Shown: positions 42,401-57,400, counted from the stretch's first letter. The stretch: DNA of 64,000 bases from Ostrinia nubilalis (GCF_963855985.1 NC_087095.1:15634001-15698000), one strand, 5' to 3'. Notes: a model not told the origin generated them from the letters alone. Numbers and translations are program-made.

Positions 42401-45400
42401 GCTAGCGTGTGAAAGTATGCGATGACGTAGTAAGAGTTAACATCACTGCAAAGTATACTCTAAGTCAAGCACATAAGAGCTGAGTCCACCTACTTGTAAG
42501 GCAGCACGGTGTAGACCTCCTTCAGCCACGAGAAGGGCGGGTGGTTGGCGGACGACGCCAGCGTGTGGAAGTACGCGATGACGTAGTCGCCGCGCACGAT
42601 CGGGTCCAGCAGCTTGATTAAGTATAGCAGGGCCTGGAATAGGGAGATTTAAAGATAAACAACTGTTTTCACTATCCAAGTATATTAGAAGAGGCCCCTT
42701 CCTAACGGAGGTTGTGTCAGATGAAGCTATTTCTTGTTCAAATAAAAGAAACTAATAATAATAAAACAATAAAACTTCCAAATCATCCATTTGCCTGGTA
42801 AATTAGAGAGGGTCGTGCTTCTGCTATGGAGACTAATTTACTGATGATGATAATGATGAAAACAATAAGAAAAGTGTGCCATAAAGGTACACAGAAAATA
42901 GTCATGATGATAGGCTATGCCATGACGCTGATTTTTTGCAGGTGACCCTTTTGACACTGGGTTGCGATTTGCAAAATGTCGGTTTGGATGTGACGATAAA
43001 AATGAGCCCATAATTATTTTAGTTTTCCGTGTATTATGGAGACCGTAATTGTTTTTATAAATGTACATTGTAGGCATTTTGAGTAAATAATACACAGTTG
43101 ATCTTGAAGAACATCTGTTTTTAATTCCTCTGTGCATCGCATACAAATCGCGGTGTTTATCGCTCGTATGTTTATCGAGGTCGCCGAACCAACGTCTTTG
43201 CGAGTGCACAAAAAAGGGTATGTAGGGTGAGCGCCGTGGGAGCACACACGTACGCATAGTTCAGAGAACGTCTTTATTGTTTTGATTAATGATTTCCAAT
43301 TGTGATCAAGGACGGTCATTGATTTATTGGCATCTGTCTATATGACACTTTCGACAAATAAGCTGAAAAGTGAAGGAAAATTGGAATAATGGTTGGAAAA
43401 ACTAGCAGGAATTCTTTTGTTCCAGGTCTCTATAGATTTCAAGAATGAGCGGGTTCTCGAGATGACGATGATTATAAGCCAATAAGGAATTATCCGTTTT
43501 CTAAATTAATTCGCACAGATAGTAAACCAGGGAGGCTAGTTCCGAAAAAGGCACATTCCGAATGTTAAGATACCTACTGCTGTCGCTCAATTTCATCAGC
43601 GTCTCACTTTGTATGGGAGAGATGGATAGATCCAGAAGTCAGGAACAAGAAGTCCCGCTGCCTCTGAAGGTGGCTGACCATTGCCACTTTATTTTAAACT
43701 TGATTAACATGGACCACCGCACCATTTATGACTATAACGTCACGCAAATACGATTCAAAATCAACCCACTCACCTTATCAAGGTCGATGTCCCCGATAGG
43801 GAACCATTTCCCGATGAAGATGACGACGGGCCTGCCGAGCCGGTCCACGCCGCTCTGGTACAGGCAGCCGATGCCCGACACCTCGCTTAAGTCTTCGGTG
43901 CGCGCGCGCCGAAGCAGACGCTCGTATCTGGAAACAAAGATAGGTTGAGTTAGATCTCTTGTTGCATTTGCCTGGATTAAAGGCATTGAAGGAAGTCCTC
44001 AATAAATGGTTCATGTGAAAACATGTAAGAGGTTCTAGGACCAGATTGTAAAGTAAACATTTATGTCGAGTTTGTGCCGAGATTTGATTGTGTCTCCTTG
44101 GTGAATAGGGGGCTGTTGTCTCTTCATCTTTTGGGCAATAGGGTCCAACACCTTAAGATAATAAGTTTTGAAAATATTGCGCTTCCTTGATATGATACTC
44201 CACTCAACCTGATCATTACCAAAATCTGTTGATTTTATTCTTCCGTAGTCAGTTCAGTATTAGGGTGCTAAAGTATGTTGAAGCGTAGGCGTAATTTGAA
44301 CAGTCATCATCGTAACAATACCTAGCCAATGATTTAATTTTAATGATGAAGTCATTACCATGCCAGCATTGTACAACTGGTTATACTTATTAGTATGATG
44401 CGCACAGGATGTGAGACCGTGAAAAAAATGGATGAATGTCACCCGACAAGTTCCAAGACAAACATGGGAATATTTGCACGGATTCATTCATTGCCCTCAA
44501 AAGTAATTAGTTGCGTTTGTTCTTCACACATTTTTATCTTGCTAGGTGCAAGCACGCGAATGTGGATTTTATTATAACGGCTCACGGGTGTATTTGCCTC
44601 CGAGACAGTTTGACATTGGTGTACATACGAGATCCGAGTCAGTCGACATGTTTTGAGATTTTGGTGCCGAGATTTGTTTGCGGTGCTAATACCTATGTAA
44701 TTAAACACCAGTCTGATGATACCGTTTTGAAAACTGCTTTCGATGGCATTATTTTGTATAAAAAATCTTCCAACTCATTGTATTACTTTTCAACCCTTTA
44801 TAAATGTTGAAGATGTTTAATTAAGTAAGGATCTGGCTGGCTGACTGAATAGGGATTCTATAGGACACTTTTTGTTCTAGGTAGATACTAGATTTAAATA
44901 ATCGAGTTACATTACAAAACTAAATGAACAAGTAAACGAAGCCCGAAAATTGGGTGTGGTTATCATAGCTATAAGAGAGAAGCAATCACTCATATCCAAA
45001 GGTATAGTGGTCAGATCTAGATCTAATTTATTGGTCGCGTGTTTACTAACCACAAAGGCAATCGCGCCGCAAATAGAGTTATGCGTATCATTGAAGTAAT
45101 ATTACTACGTATAGAACAGACATCGCAAACAAAATATGTACAGTGCGGGGTGCGGGGCGGGAATTTGACGGACAGCTGTCAGTCAAATCCATGACTATCA
45201 AGTTTCATAATTTATGGCGATAAAATCTGCACCAGAAAATGTCGTACTTCATTGATAGGATTGCACGAATAGTGACGTTCCTGCGGTCGCCTCATCATAG
45301 ACATTGTGAAACGATTGTGAAAATAAACAAATCGGCTAAATTGTGTTAAATTTTCATGGTGCTCAATAGCAAAAAGGTTCAGCTACTTACATTATTTTCT

Positions 45401-48400
45401 TTTATTTCCTGTAATGTAATCTAAGCTCCCCTCCCTTAGACTAAAATTAGCCCTCCTAGACAAGTGACAAAACGTAGCAGTTGAAACATTCGAAATCACT
45501 TCGCTCTGCCGTTTTTTGGTGTTAGTTACTTCACTCTGTGATGCGATTTTAAAATTACAACTGGCGATTCCGAATTCACAACTGAGGGGAGTGAGGCTAA
45601 TCGTGTTACTTGTGTTACAAGTGCGTATGGGCTTCATACTGATGCTTAAGCCATTAATTATTTTTCTTCCCGATTAAAATCTAATGTAATCGATAATCGC
45701 CTTGAGAATCGTTAACTGGTATTTTCTAATTCGATAAAAAAATTACCCATCTCTAGTTTAAAACTGTCATCCAACAGCGCACGAAATATTATGAGTTATA
45801 GATAATGATACCATTACAGAGGCGACACTTCGTTTACGTTTAGTTTCTGCCTATTGAATTGGATACTGTAAGGAAACATCGTCATCATCATTTTAGCTAC
45901 TGGACGTCCACTGCTGAACAAAGGCCTCCTCTAATGATTTCTACATCGCCCAGTTGATAGTGGCCTGCACCCAGCGTCTTCCTGCTATCTTCAGTCAGTC
46001 CATCTTGAGATTTTGGAAAAATTCCCACTCGTCACGGTAGGAACAAAGCTAGGGATGACCCACGCCTTCACTCCAGAACCAATAAAATAACTGAAAGTCA
46101 GAAACTTTCAGTTATTTTATTGTCTCTATTGTTAACTATCTCAGTGGTTGAGTACACGTATAATAGCTGTGAGGTAGAAGTTACGGGACTATTCCCACCT
46201 CTCCTTTTCACCGCTGCATCTCCTGTGTAGCTAGCACCTAGACTAGTTGATTTAAAGCCAAGGTATATCAGTTTTTAGGTAATGACTTAGTGCATCTAAA
46301 AATGTAAAACTTTCTAGTTTTTTGTAACATTGAAAAATCTAAAAAGAAGCATCATTTTTTTTACCAAGTGTTTCTAAGAAATTTAAATGGAAGCTTTTGA
46401 TGACAACGTATTGCTTACTTTTTCAGCTGTCGAACGAATCACTTTTATACTCATAGGTCCTGTACATCGGTAGATTTGGTAAATAAATGAATCCATCCGG
46501 ATTCAGAAACTAAAAAAATTAAAATAGCTGTAATTTTTTAATACTGGATTTGTCAATGATATTATAGAACTATAGATATGTTACGTTCATAGAAATTACG
46601 ATTTTAATCCGTGCCGAGCTATTCCAAATTGCACACATTGACAAATGTAACTGACAAGTGAAACAAAAGATACGAAATAGCACGCAAATGAAAGAGATAG
46701 CTATAGTTTTAACGATTCTGCACTAACTAATCTATGTCCGCAGCGCACGCATCCTTATTGCTCTAACGTCAAAACAAGATCGCTTTCTCTTTCTTAACTT
46801 GAACATGGCGCATGGCGTCTTGATTGTTTGCATAAATAATTGAAAATATAAATACTAAATAATTTTGCATAATCACATGTGGTAAGAGATCCCTTGTATT
46901 TTGTTTACTTTAGAGTCATAATTGGTACACTTTCGAAACACACACGATGGCATTTTTTATTTATTTTGGTAAGAACACAGGAACTTACGGTGTGGTACAC
47001 GCGATTGCGCACGACGCAGGCCACACGAAGACTTAACACAAGACGTCCCAATTGGGACGTATTTGAGTATTCACAGCGCGAGCGCTTATAACATATCTGC
47101 TTTTGTTTTTATATAATATCATTGGGATTTGTCGATTAAATTGATCATATTACTGCGCCCTAACGGGTCGGACACTGGTGACCAGACACACTGTACAATT
47201 ATTATAATTTTAGCCTATCTCGTGAGCTAGGTGTCAATAATTAGGGTGATTTACTAACTAACGAGTCGCATACGAACAACAGCAGTGAGATTCAAACAAG
47301 TTTGATCCATGATGCCGCACGACTATTGTGTGAGCCCACCCGTAACCCAAGCTTATTTAGCTTAACACAAGGGGCTGGATGGGACTATTAGTAATTTGTA
47401 CAATACAAAGTGCTTATATTCTTTAAAAAAATCTTTTTATTGCTGTATTTAACCTTCCTTTCGTATACTAATTTATGCGTCAGTGTCAAGTCTGCGATTT
47501 TTATTCTTTGAAATTTTCGTAAAATGGCTGCCGCCGCGGTGACGCCTTGTAATTAACAAATTAAAATTAAATTAGTGTTTTAAAGTGCATAAATGTACAA
47601 CTTAATGGTAAAAAGTCGTTCCTTTATTTTTACTTAATATGTATCTGGAGTTATTTGAAAAGTATTTTCGTCTATAGGATGGCATATTTCAAAAAACAAA
47701 ACTGCACTCAAGCGTGTTGTCACAGCAACCGCTGAGCACATACTAATTGGATTTCGGTCCGTGGACCTATTTACGTGCCAGAAACAGTCTAGTTGACATG
47801 TCTTCTCTAGTACGTAGTACATTATAACTCAATGATGCGTATGAGTAATGTGACATAAGCGCTTGTATCTTGAATCTTGACCTATATCCACTATTAGAAC
47901 TACGCAGATCCGCCGGTTGATTTCGTGTGAAATAAATAAAAGCTGTCCGTGAATGTGGTGGATACGAAATATGCAATAAAAAACTAGATTCAGATGGTTA
48001 TAAAGCGAGAGATCTAAAAAATACTTTAACCTCGATAGGGCAAGTGACCCGGTTGTGGCCACCGACCCCTTTGTGGCCATTTAGAACTTCAAATCGTTAT
48101 AACTAAGGCAAAGACTAATATATTACTCTATGGTTTACGGGAATAAAAATATCTAATATTAGCAACACTGATAGCGTTAATAGCTTTGATGTGTCAAGCT
48201 TCACTTCAATCCAACAAGTCATTATTTTTTGAGAAGCGTTAATTGTTTTAAGTCTTAGCAAAAAGGCTAAGGCGAGCGGGTGAGTAAACAATCATTATTT
48301 TCTAAATCCTTCTTATTTTTTTAAATGTTTATGTTAATCCTTAATAAAGAATACACTGTCTAAGTGGTACTAATGATATTTTATCGCTATTTGTTTATTA

Positions 48401-51400
48401 AGTGGGTTTATGAGAGGTGGCCACTAATGGAGCCAGAATGAATGAATTTTCCCATCTTTGGCCACATGACTGGCCAAAAGTGGTGCACGAAGAACCCCAC
48501 TTTTGGCCATTTAGTTTTTATCGTGATTTTTCAATTTAATTACTTAGCTATTTTGATTTATGTAATCGATTCATTTTCAGAGTTACGATTATAATGCCTC
48601 CATCGAAACAAATACTAAAAAAATCGGTGTTATGAAAAGAAAATTGTTCTGGTACTAACTGCATAAACTTATACTAAAGGGTTATGTTGATCTCCTTAAT
48701 TGTAATTTCAATTCAAGCTGAGATATTATATTTCATACTAGCGGCCACCCACGACTTCGAAATTCGTTTTACCCCCTTCATCTATCTTACGCGGTTTAGA
48801 TTTTTTCGTACAAATGTTTTTTCCCGCTAACTCCCGTTCCCGTGGGAATTTTGCAATATCCCGTTGTAACTAAGCTTTAAGTTTACTAAGGTACCTACAT
48901 GCCAAATTTCAAGTGTCTAACTTAAGCGGTTTAGATTTTTCATACAAAAGGATTTTCCCGCTAATTCCTGTTCCCGTGGGAATTCCTAAGTATACTATAA
49001 CCTGCCCAGGAGTATGAAAAATAATTGTACCAAGTTTCGTTAAAATCCGTCGAGTAGTTTTTGTTTTTTTTGATGAATTTTGATGGCCAGAACTGGCACA
49101 TGACTGTGGCCAGAAATGGGGTAAAGCTGGCCAAAAATGGCACAAATTCCCATTTCTTTTTCTTTTCTACAGGATTATTTTTCCATTGAATCATTATGAA
49201 AAAAAATGTATCCTTAGGCTAGATCTAAATATATTTAATCACTTTTTACAAGAAATAAGTCCGTGATAACAAAAACTGTAAAATGATATAGCCTCAAAGT
49301 CTAAAAAATTCTTAAAATGGCCAAAACCGGGTCACCTGCCCTATTTAAAGATCACTGGTTATAAAATCTTATGAATGTGTTTATGTTTACAGCATTTATT
49401 TATCTGACTGCGCCAGGAGGAGGGTTATGTTTTTTTCACGGTGATTTTTAGACTCCACAAGACAGAGTAAACAACGACTCTACGTAGACTTAAATAGACG
49501 AGATCTCTAGGTTTCAATACGCAATTAATTTCTCTACCATACCGATGAAAGAAAGCTAGACTGAATAGGGTTGGCGACAAAAATAGTGTATGTGGTGTAT
49601 CCAGGGCAACTCATTAACGGGCCCGCTAGAAAGCAGCCCCTAACGAGACGACTCGAGCACTCCTAATTGATTGCTAATTAAATACAACGCTTTTCGTTTT
49701 GCTCAATTTGTAGTAATGCTCTCTTAGTGAGAGCATTATTCATGTTATGATAATTTCAACTTTCTTCGCTTCAGAATTGCGGAGATTGTAACTTGTTCAG
49801 AAAAGTTTTTAATATTCTCGGATGAAAAGAATATTTTTACGACATTAGTGATTCTCTTCATGTTTTCGCAGTTAGTCGAAATAATTCGCATTCCCATTCA
49901 TCTTCTACCATCTACAAGACCGATGATCCAAAATGGTGGAATTTTTATAACGTGAAGCACATATGGTATCAGGAATTCAGGGCATTCCAGGACTTTGATC
50001 AAAATATCTCATACACGCGAGTGTATATTTATTTAAAAAGTTAATGGCTAACTCGACCTTCAACCTCATCAAAGGAGGAAGCAAGAGTTAGAAGCCATTG
50101 GAAGTGATATAAAACAGATTCCAGGAACTCCATTGATAAACTCCGCTTCGTCGTATATGATCTTTTTAAACTCGACTACTTAGATTTAAAAGAAAATAAT
50201 CGTCTAATCGACTTTATATCTGCTATGAAAGGAGGAAGCAGAAGTAAATATGTTATTGCCAATCCGCTGACATGAAACAGATTTCAGGAAGCTTTTGCGG
50301 TAGACGCCAGTTAAATTGAATCGCAATTATTTGATTACGTTATTATCAGTTAAACAGTTTATATTTGCGAGCCCAAATTAGAAGGATGTTTGTAATAGTT
50401 TGTTTATTCTGACTGGATGGGTTTTAATGGATGGTAAAATGCTATTACTATCAAATAGTTCACGATTTCGATTAGCTATTTGTTGTAAAAGGTCATCTGC
50501 TTCGGTTTCCTCAAATAGTGTACGAAAATAGCCCAGGCGTCGGTGTAACTCATCGCACGTCAGTAGTGCCCACGTCACGTCATATGTTTGGGGAGCACAC
50601 GCATGTTTGTTTATTATTCAATGGCAACCTTTCACGATCCGTTTGTGGGTTTATGGAATAAATAATAAGATCGTAGTAATTTGTTGTGGGGTGTAAAAAT
50701 AGTTCTGAATGATATGGATGGTACTATTGAAGTCCAAGCGAAAGGTCGGGTAGTGGACTTCGAAATAATTACATTACTCAATGTTATGGCATATTGTTTT
50801 GGCCATTAAGATTCACATCAACCAGCCTATTAATGCAATCAACAAGGACTTGAAAGGGATTCGTGGGTTGTAAGAAATGGACCTATCAAAAGAACGTATA
50901 AAGTATGTCCCAAATTATCGAAGTTGTATATGGAACTTGGTTGGTAGGCAGATGTAAATCAGTGTAAGTCACTTATTTCTGTACGGCTGCTGCTAGTGCG
51001 AACTGCGCATGTCCTCGGCGCCGGGTCATTGCCTCTGCATCGAATTTTTCAGCTATAGCTTTATTATTAATTAGCATCTAACTATTGTGCAGTTTCGGCA
51101 CATGCCCAGATTTAGCTCCGATTTTACAAATCCAACATAGGGTGATAATGAATGTAAAGTTTTGTTTGTGATCAAGTACGAAGCTATTCATATCTTTAGT
51201 TCCTCGCTGAGTTCTGGCTGGACTCCAGCAGCTCTATGATCGCCGCTTTTTAATCGAAGAATACATTTCTCATTGTGTCAATGATTGCCACACCTACTAG
51301 AAAAACAGCTTGCAATCTATTACAGTTTGCACCCCGCATCCATCACTGTTCATAACGAAATTAATTCCATCAACACCAGGGGGTGCCTTCAGCAGGGTGT

Positions 51401-54400
51401 CGGCGCCACCGAGTCGCCATTGACGTGACGTCACCCCCCTGCATTGCTATGCATCACATTTAGCTCCAGTTATGTACGAACTACGGCCACCTAATGCCTC
51501 GAACCAAACAACGATGGAAATACGAACAATGCTACGTTGGAAAATACGACGTCCATAAATTTTTTCGCTCGGAAAGTAATAGGCGAGAGTAAACAGTGGG
51601 TGGGGAAGGTCCTTCAAGGTCTTTTTACGAATTGGTGGTGCATTTTCTAGGCATTATTTATTAGTGGGTAGGGTGGATGATAGAATAGTCGACGGCACAT
51701 TATTCAATACTCAATAATACTCAATACTCAATATTTTATTGCATCCATTATGTACTTAAAATTAGAACATTATGGGCCCTGTAGGGCACGGCAATTAGGA
51801 GAGAGGAGGACCACCCTAGATCAACCGAAAGATGTCAGAAGTTAGAGCCTAGTAATTTATCGTTGAGATACTCACTTAGAGCATAATAGTGTTTAGAAAT
51901 TAAAAGTTCTTTAAGTTTTTTTACAAATGTTAATTCTTTGGGTGTATTTTTTATCGAAATTGGAAGCTTATTAAAAATTTTGATTGACATGGAAAGTGGA
52001 CCCAATGAGTACAGTTCAAGGCGGGATGGAGGTGTTATTAGTTTTTGTCGATGTCGTAAATTGTATGTACTGTCGATGTCTCCTCGTTTTTTGTAAAATT
52101 CTGGGTATTTTTTGACAAATTTACACGTCTCTAATATGTATATGCTAGGTAGGGTGAGTATATTGTGTTTGGCAAAATATGGTTTACAGCTATCGGTATT
52201 TTTTATGTTAAATATTATTCTAATAAGTTTTTTTTGGAGGATCAGGAGATCTTGGGCATCTGTACTACTTCCCCACATAATTACTCCGTAGTTGAGCCAC
52301 GAATATGCGTATGCGTAATACGTACTGAGTGCTGTCGGTATGTCGGTGGTCTTTTTCACTTCACGGAGAGCATAAGTAAAGCTTGCTAATTTCCCTTTGA
52401 TTTTTTTTAATGTGTGATTTCCAATTTATATTAGTATCTATTATTAGGCCAAGAAGGCAGAATTCATTTACATGTTCTAATTTAACGTTATTATATGAGA
52501 AATTTATGTTAAGGGGTGTTTTTTGATATGGATGAAAGCTAATTATTTTAGTTTTTGAAAAGTTGATTTCAAGGTTGTGTTCTGTCATCCAGTTAGTTAT
52601 TTTGTTTATTAACAAGTGTAATTTGCTATTTATTTGTGTAGTAGTTTTACTTGACGTAAGCAGCGACACATCGTCAGCAAATAGCACGCAGGTGTCTTCA
52701 ATGGTTTTGGGAAGGTCGTTAATGTAAATAATGAATAATAAGCATCCAAGCACACTTCCTTGTGGAATAGATGCGTTACAAATTTTTCCATCTGATCTTA
52801 TTTTTTCGATTTCGTTGGTGTTGTGATTGAAGTATTCTATTTCAACGAATTGTTCCCGATTTTGTAGATACGATTCAAACCATCTATACGACTTTCCTCG
52901 GATCCCTATTCCATACAATTTATTTAAAAGTATCTTAAATTGGACCTTGTCATACGCTTTTGACATATCCAATAGGATACCTATCGCATATTGTTTGTCA
53001 TTAATTATGCTAAGAATATCTTGGATGTATTTATAGACTGCTAGTGTTGTAGATCGCTTTTTACGGAAGCCATTTTGACAGTCATCAAAGATATTGTATT
53101 TTTCGCAGAAGCTATACACTCGGTCGCACATGACCTTTTCAAACACTTTAGATGCTGCAGGTAGCAAGGCTATTGGACGGTAATTACTGGGGTTGCTCTT
53201 TTCTTGTTTCTTATATAGTGGCTTTATTAAAGCTTTTTTTAGTTGATCAGGGAAAGTACCTTCTTCAAAGGATTGATTTATGAGTATGCATAACGGAAGT
53301 GCGAGTTCAGAAGCACAATGTTTAAGTAGGGTAGGTGGAATTTCGTCGATTCCGAAACTTGTTTTATTTTTAAGGCTATTCAATGTCTTATATACTTCTT
53401 GGTAATCGACAGGATTTAGGAAAAATGTATTTTCGGTAGGATTCAAAACAGGACGGCTGACTGCTAATGGAGAGCTATTGTTACCTATAGACGCGAAGAA
53501 GGAATTGAATGTGTTTGCTACTATGTTTGGGTCTGAGATTATAGTATTATGTACTTTCAATGATATATTGCACCTATCTTTTTTATTTTTCTTATTTGTC
53601 CGTTCATTTACAATATTCCACATTGTTTTAATTTTATTTGATGATTTTTTTAATTTATTTATGTAGTTTATTTTTTTAGATATGTTGACTGACTTTTTTA
53701 GCAATTTTTCATATTTTTTATAATAGCTACCTATGTAGAGTTTGACTTTTTGTTTTTGAAATTAGTATTTTTAAGAGCCGTTTATTTTTGGACGATATTT
53801 TTATACCTGTAGTTGCCAATATTTCTTATAGTTAGTTTTTAATTTTACTTTATGTTTGGGTATACATATATTTAAAATATCTAATAACAAATTATGAAAT
53901 TGGGTGTAGTTTTCATTTACATTGTTTTTTGGGGAAAGTATGCTGTGCCAATTAATCTCTTTTAAATTTAATTTAAAATTTTCTATGTTTTCCAAATTGT
54001 AAAACCGTTTGTCAGTATACCAGGTTAATCGTTTAGTCGGTAAGTATAACTCTACTTCAATAGTTGTAGCAGCATGAGAAGAAAATCCTAACTGTTCAAC
54101 TTTGGTAATTTCTTTGTTTTTATCAAAGTTGGTAAATATTAGATCTAAGCATGTCGCCGAGGTTTGTGTGAAGTGTGTAGGTTCCTTAATGTGTTGTGTT
54201 AAGTTGTATTCAGATAGGGTATTTAAGAATTCATTTGCCTTAAGACTATTTTTAAGGGTATCGATATTAAAATCGCCGCCTACCACTATTTTATATTTTG
54301 AGTATTTTTTATCAATATATATTAATATTTTTTTCAATTGTTCATAAAATATTTCTTCCTCTCTCCTATTATAATAAATAACTATCAATAATATATTTTT

Positions 54401-57400
54401 TTTGGGTAACTCTATACCACATACTTCTATTATGTATTCAATAGACATTTCTGCTATTTCAGTTTTCTCTATATATTCAAAATGGTCTTGTAGTAGAATG
54501 CAGACTCCGCCTCCGATTCTGGTTTGTCGACAAAATGAGGCTGCTATTTTATATCCAGTGAGGTTAATTAAGTCTAATTTTGCTTGATTTAACCAAGTTT
54601 CAGTTATGCAGTACGCTTGGTAAACTGGATTCTCGTTCATAAATGTGTCAAGTAAGTCTCGTTTGTTGTAAAGGCTTTGGAAATTTTGGTACAGTATTCT
54701 AAATTGTGTCTTCTTAGTTCCGAAATGTACGATCTATGCCTGAACAAGGTTGTTGGCTTTGGGTATTATATGTTTCTTCTTGAACTGTTCTGTTGATATT
54801 GCTGTTGTTCGAGTTGTTTAGGCTCTTATTTTTAGAGTAATTATTTTCATTTTTCCACTCTACTCGTTTTCCATCTACATAGAGTTGTTTATTTCGTATT
54901 ACAGCATACAGTCCATTCTTACGAGCGTTTATCATTTGTTCCCGCATGGCCCTTCTTTCTTTCAATTCAGTGTGGTCTAAATATTCCGAAATAGATATCC
55001 TGGTTCCTTGTAAGTAGTGATTGTTTTTGACTATGTATTTAGTCATTCTTTTGCTCAATAGTTCTATTACCAATGGTCTATTATTGTGGTTGTTATTTCT
55101 TCCTATCCAGTAAGTGTCTTCTATATATCCAAGCAGGTTCACGTTATATATTTCTCGGAACATTTTTATAATTCTGTTGTGTAGGTCGTACTCTCGTTCA
55201 TTTGATCGTTCGCCAAAACCGTAGACTACGAATTTTCTGCTATTATATTCTGAATTATTCTGTTTTTCAGGTGATGTGATTTTCATTTCCAATGCTTGTA
55301 TTTCTCTTTGAAGGGTGTTATTTTCTTTTTTTAAGTTTTCTATCTGAGTGTTAATTTGTTGTATGTCGCTGTTCAATGCTTCGTTTTGCTTGTGTAATGA
55401 GGTGGTTTGTTGTTTTATATCTTCTTTCAGTTTTACGATGGCTTTGTTGATCTCAATTTGAATTGTGCTTTGGAGATCTCTAATAATGGAGCTATTATTT
55501 TCCTTCAGTCTGGAGGATATTAATTCGCTTAGGTTTTCTAGAGTCAATTCCGGCTGGGAAGCACTTCCTGTTTTCGGAGTACTCTTTGTACACATAGTAT
55601 CACCGAGAATGCTGTAGTCAGTCGAGTCCAGAGTTTCATTTGGATTTGTGTTTTTCCTTCTTAGAGTGACATTATTTATATCTGATTGTGAAGTGTTATA
55701 TTGAGTTTCATCACTTTCTCGTGGGCGCAATGGAGTGTTGGTATTATTTCCTTTGGGTTCTTTACATGTACATGCTGGGCATTTCCATTTTTTTTTCCGA
55801 TTTGGGGACATTGTATTTAAGAACCTCTGGATAGATACACTGGCGTACTCGAGATCATACGTTTTATTACATAGGGCACAAGTGAGATATTCTCGAGTGG
55901 TGATTTTCCTATGACAGCCGGCACAAAAGTTCGCCATCTCTTATGTATATTGCCCTCTATGTTGTTATTTTTGTTCCTGTGTGGATCCTCTAACGCCCTC
56001 TAGCGCCGAATGGCAGTTTAGTTTGGTCGTATTACGTTATTAGTACGAGTATACCCCTCTAACGCCCTCTAGCGCTGAATAGGAGTTCTTGTGACTTGAT
56101 CGTGTTACGTTATTAATATAACGCCTCTAACGCCATCTAGCGCCTAATGGTAGTACTGCATGGACTTGTTGCTTTAGTATGTCGAGTTGTTGATCTGTAG
56201 CGCTATCTAGCGCCTAATAGAAGTACTTTTCAAATTCGTGATGGTGATAGGCAACTTTTGTTTACCTTTTAGGTTAGTAAAAAGGTAAAAAAATTCAGCC
56301 CCACCTTTTCCAGATATTGTTGTTGCAGTATATCCAGCTATTTTCGGTCACTGTACACTTGTGTATTCAAAATAAGCGCTTGGGCAAGTTATTACCACGA
56401 AAAGTGTGTCATCTACCAGAACATTTTTATTACGTTTTTCTTTAGGTATTCTTGACTATCTTGTTTGGATTTTTATTACGATCACTTCTGGAGTTGTAGT
56501 GGCTTCTCGCTATCAACTTTTTTCCGTTATTTATTGGAGTAATTATTTTTAAACACACGAAATACACGGAACTTGTTGTTATTGCGCTAAGTGGCGCCCT
56601 CTCTCCCTTCTGCACAATGTTATTGTAAAGTCGCTCTAATTTCGCGAGGAATAAGGTTATCAAGTTCTAAACAGTACGTCATAATGTTGCGTGTGCAATG
56701 TGCCTAACGCGTATTTGATTGAGCTGGCTGTATTCAAGTTAACTTTTGAAATTACAACACAAAATTGAGATTTCTGACGAGTTTATAAAATAGGTATTCT
56801 AATTCAATGACGACTCTAACAACACTCAATTCAATTCTGGAATACATATTTATTTTTCATCCACACGAAGTTTAATCGGATTATTTATTTAATCCTAAGC
56901 CAGCATACATAAGTTACGTCAGTCAGACCTATTTCAATTGGCAATGTATTCAGCTTGTGAAAAACACGAGAACTGCGTATATTCCAAGGGTAAAAATAAT
57001 AAATATGGTACGTATGAAAATATTTAGTCAACATTGGACATTGCAAATTAACTCAAAAATAGAGAAAGAGAAGGAATGGAAAGAAAACAATGAATCTACG
57101 ATCATGCTTAACTTCAAATTACCAACTTCGATACAGGATACAGGATCGACATATGGCATTGGTTTCGAAAACCATGGGGACAACAGCTCTTGGAGTTAAG
57201 TTATTTTTGACAAACATAATTTAAGTTTACGAGGATGGTCTTTATAGAGCAGAACAGCTGTTGTTCAATAGATATACAGAGCAAGTATGAGCACAGCTCG
57301 CACTTGACCCGGGGCGGGACTCGCCCGCCGCATTAACTTTTACGGCCCTCCACCGTTCAGGGCTGCCAGGTGTCCGAGGAATGTAAGAGTTCGCAATAAA

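Larger units (their letters stand above)
51698..56250 (-). mobile_element. CR1-like LINE retrotransposon, near full length, inactive
   Basis: From 5' to 3' on the minus strand: tandem 5' repeats, ORF1 with a PHD-like zinc finger, ORF2 with endonuclease and reverse transcriptase, a short 3' UTR, and a TATTGAG-type microsatellite tail (51698-51740). Such tails and a PHD-type ORF1 are seen in the CR1 group. ORF2 has three frameshifts. It lies in GDAP2 intron 1, same strand as the gene. Confidence 0.85.

Noticed and set aside
37000..42600. A CRISPR-like or satellite array
   Set aside because: Repeat units are exon tails, MITEs and linkers of unequal length, with no repeat-spacer pattern.
48909..49194. 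Two overlapping minus ORFs of 77-78 codons rich in Phe-Trp
   Set aside because: They are translations of repeated TGGCCA-type motifs in the transposon at 48037-49344.
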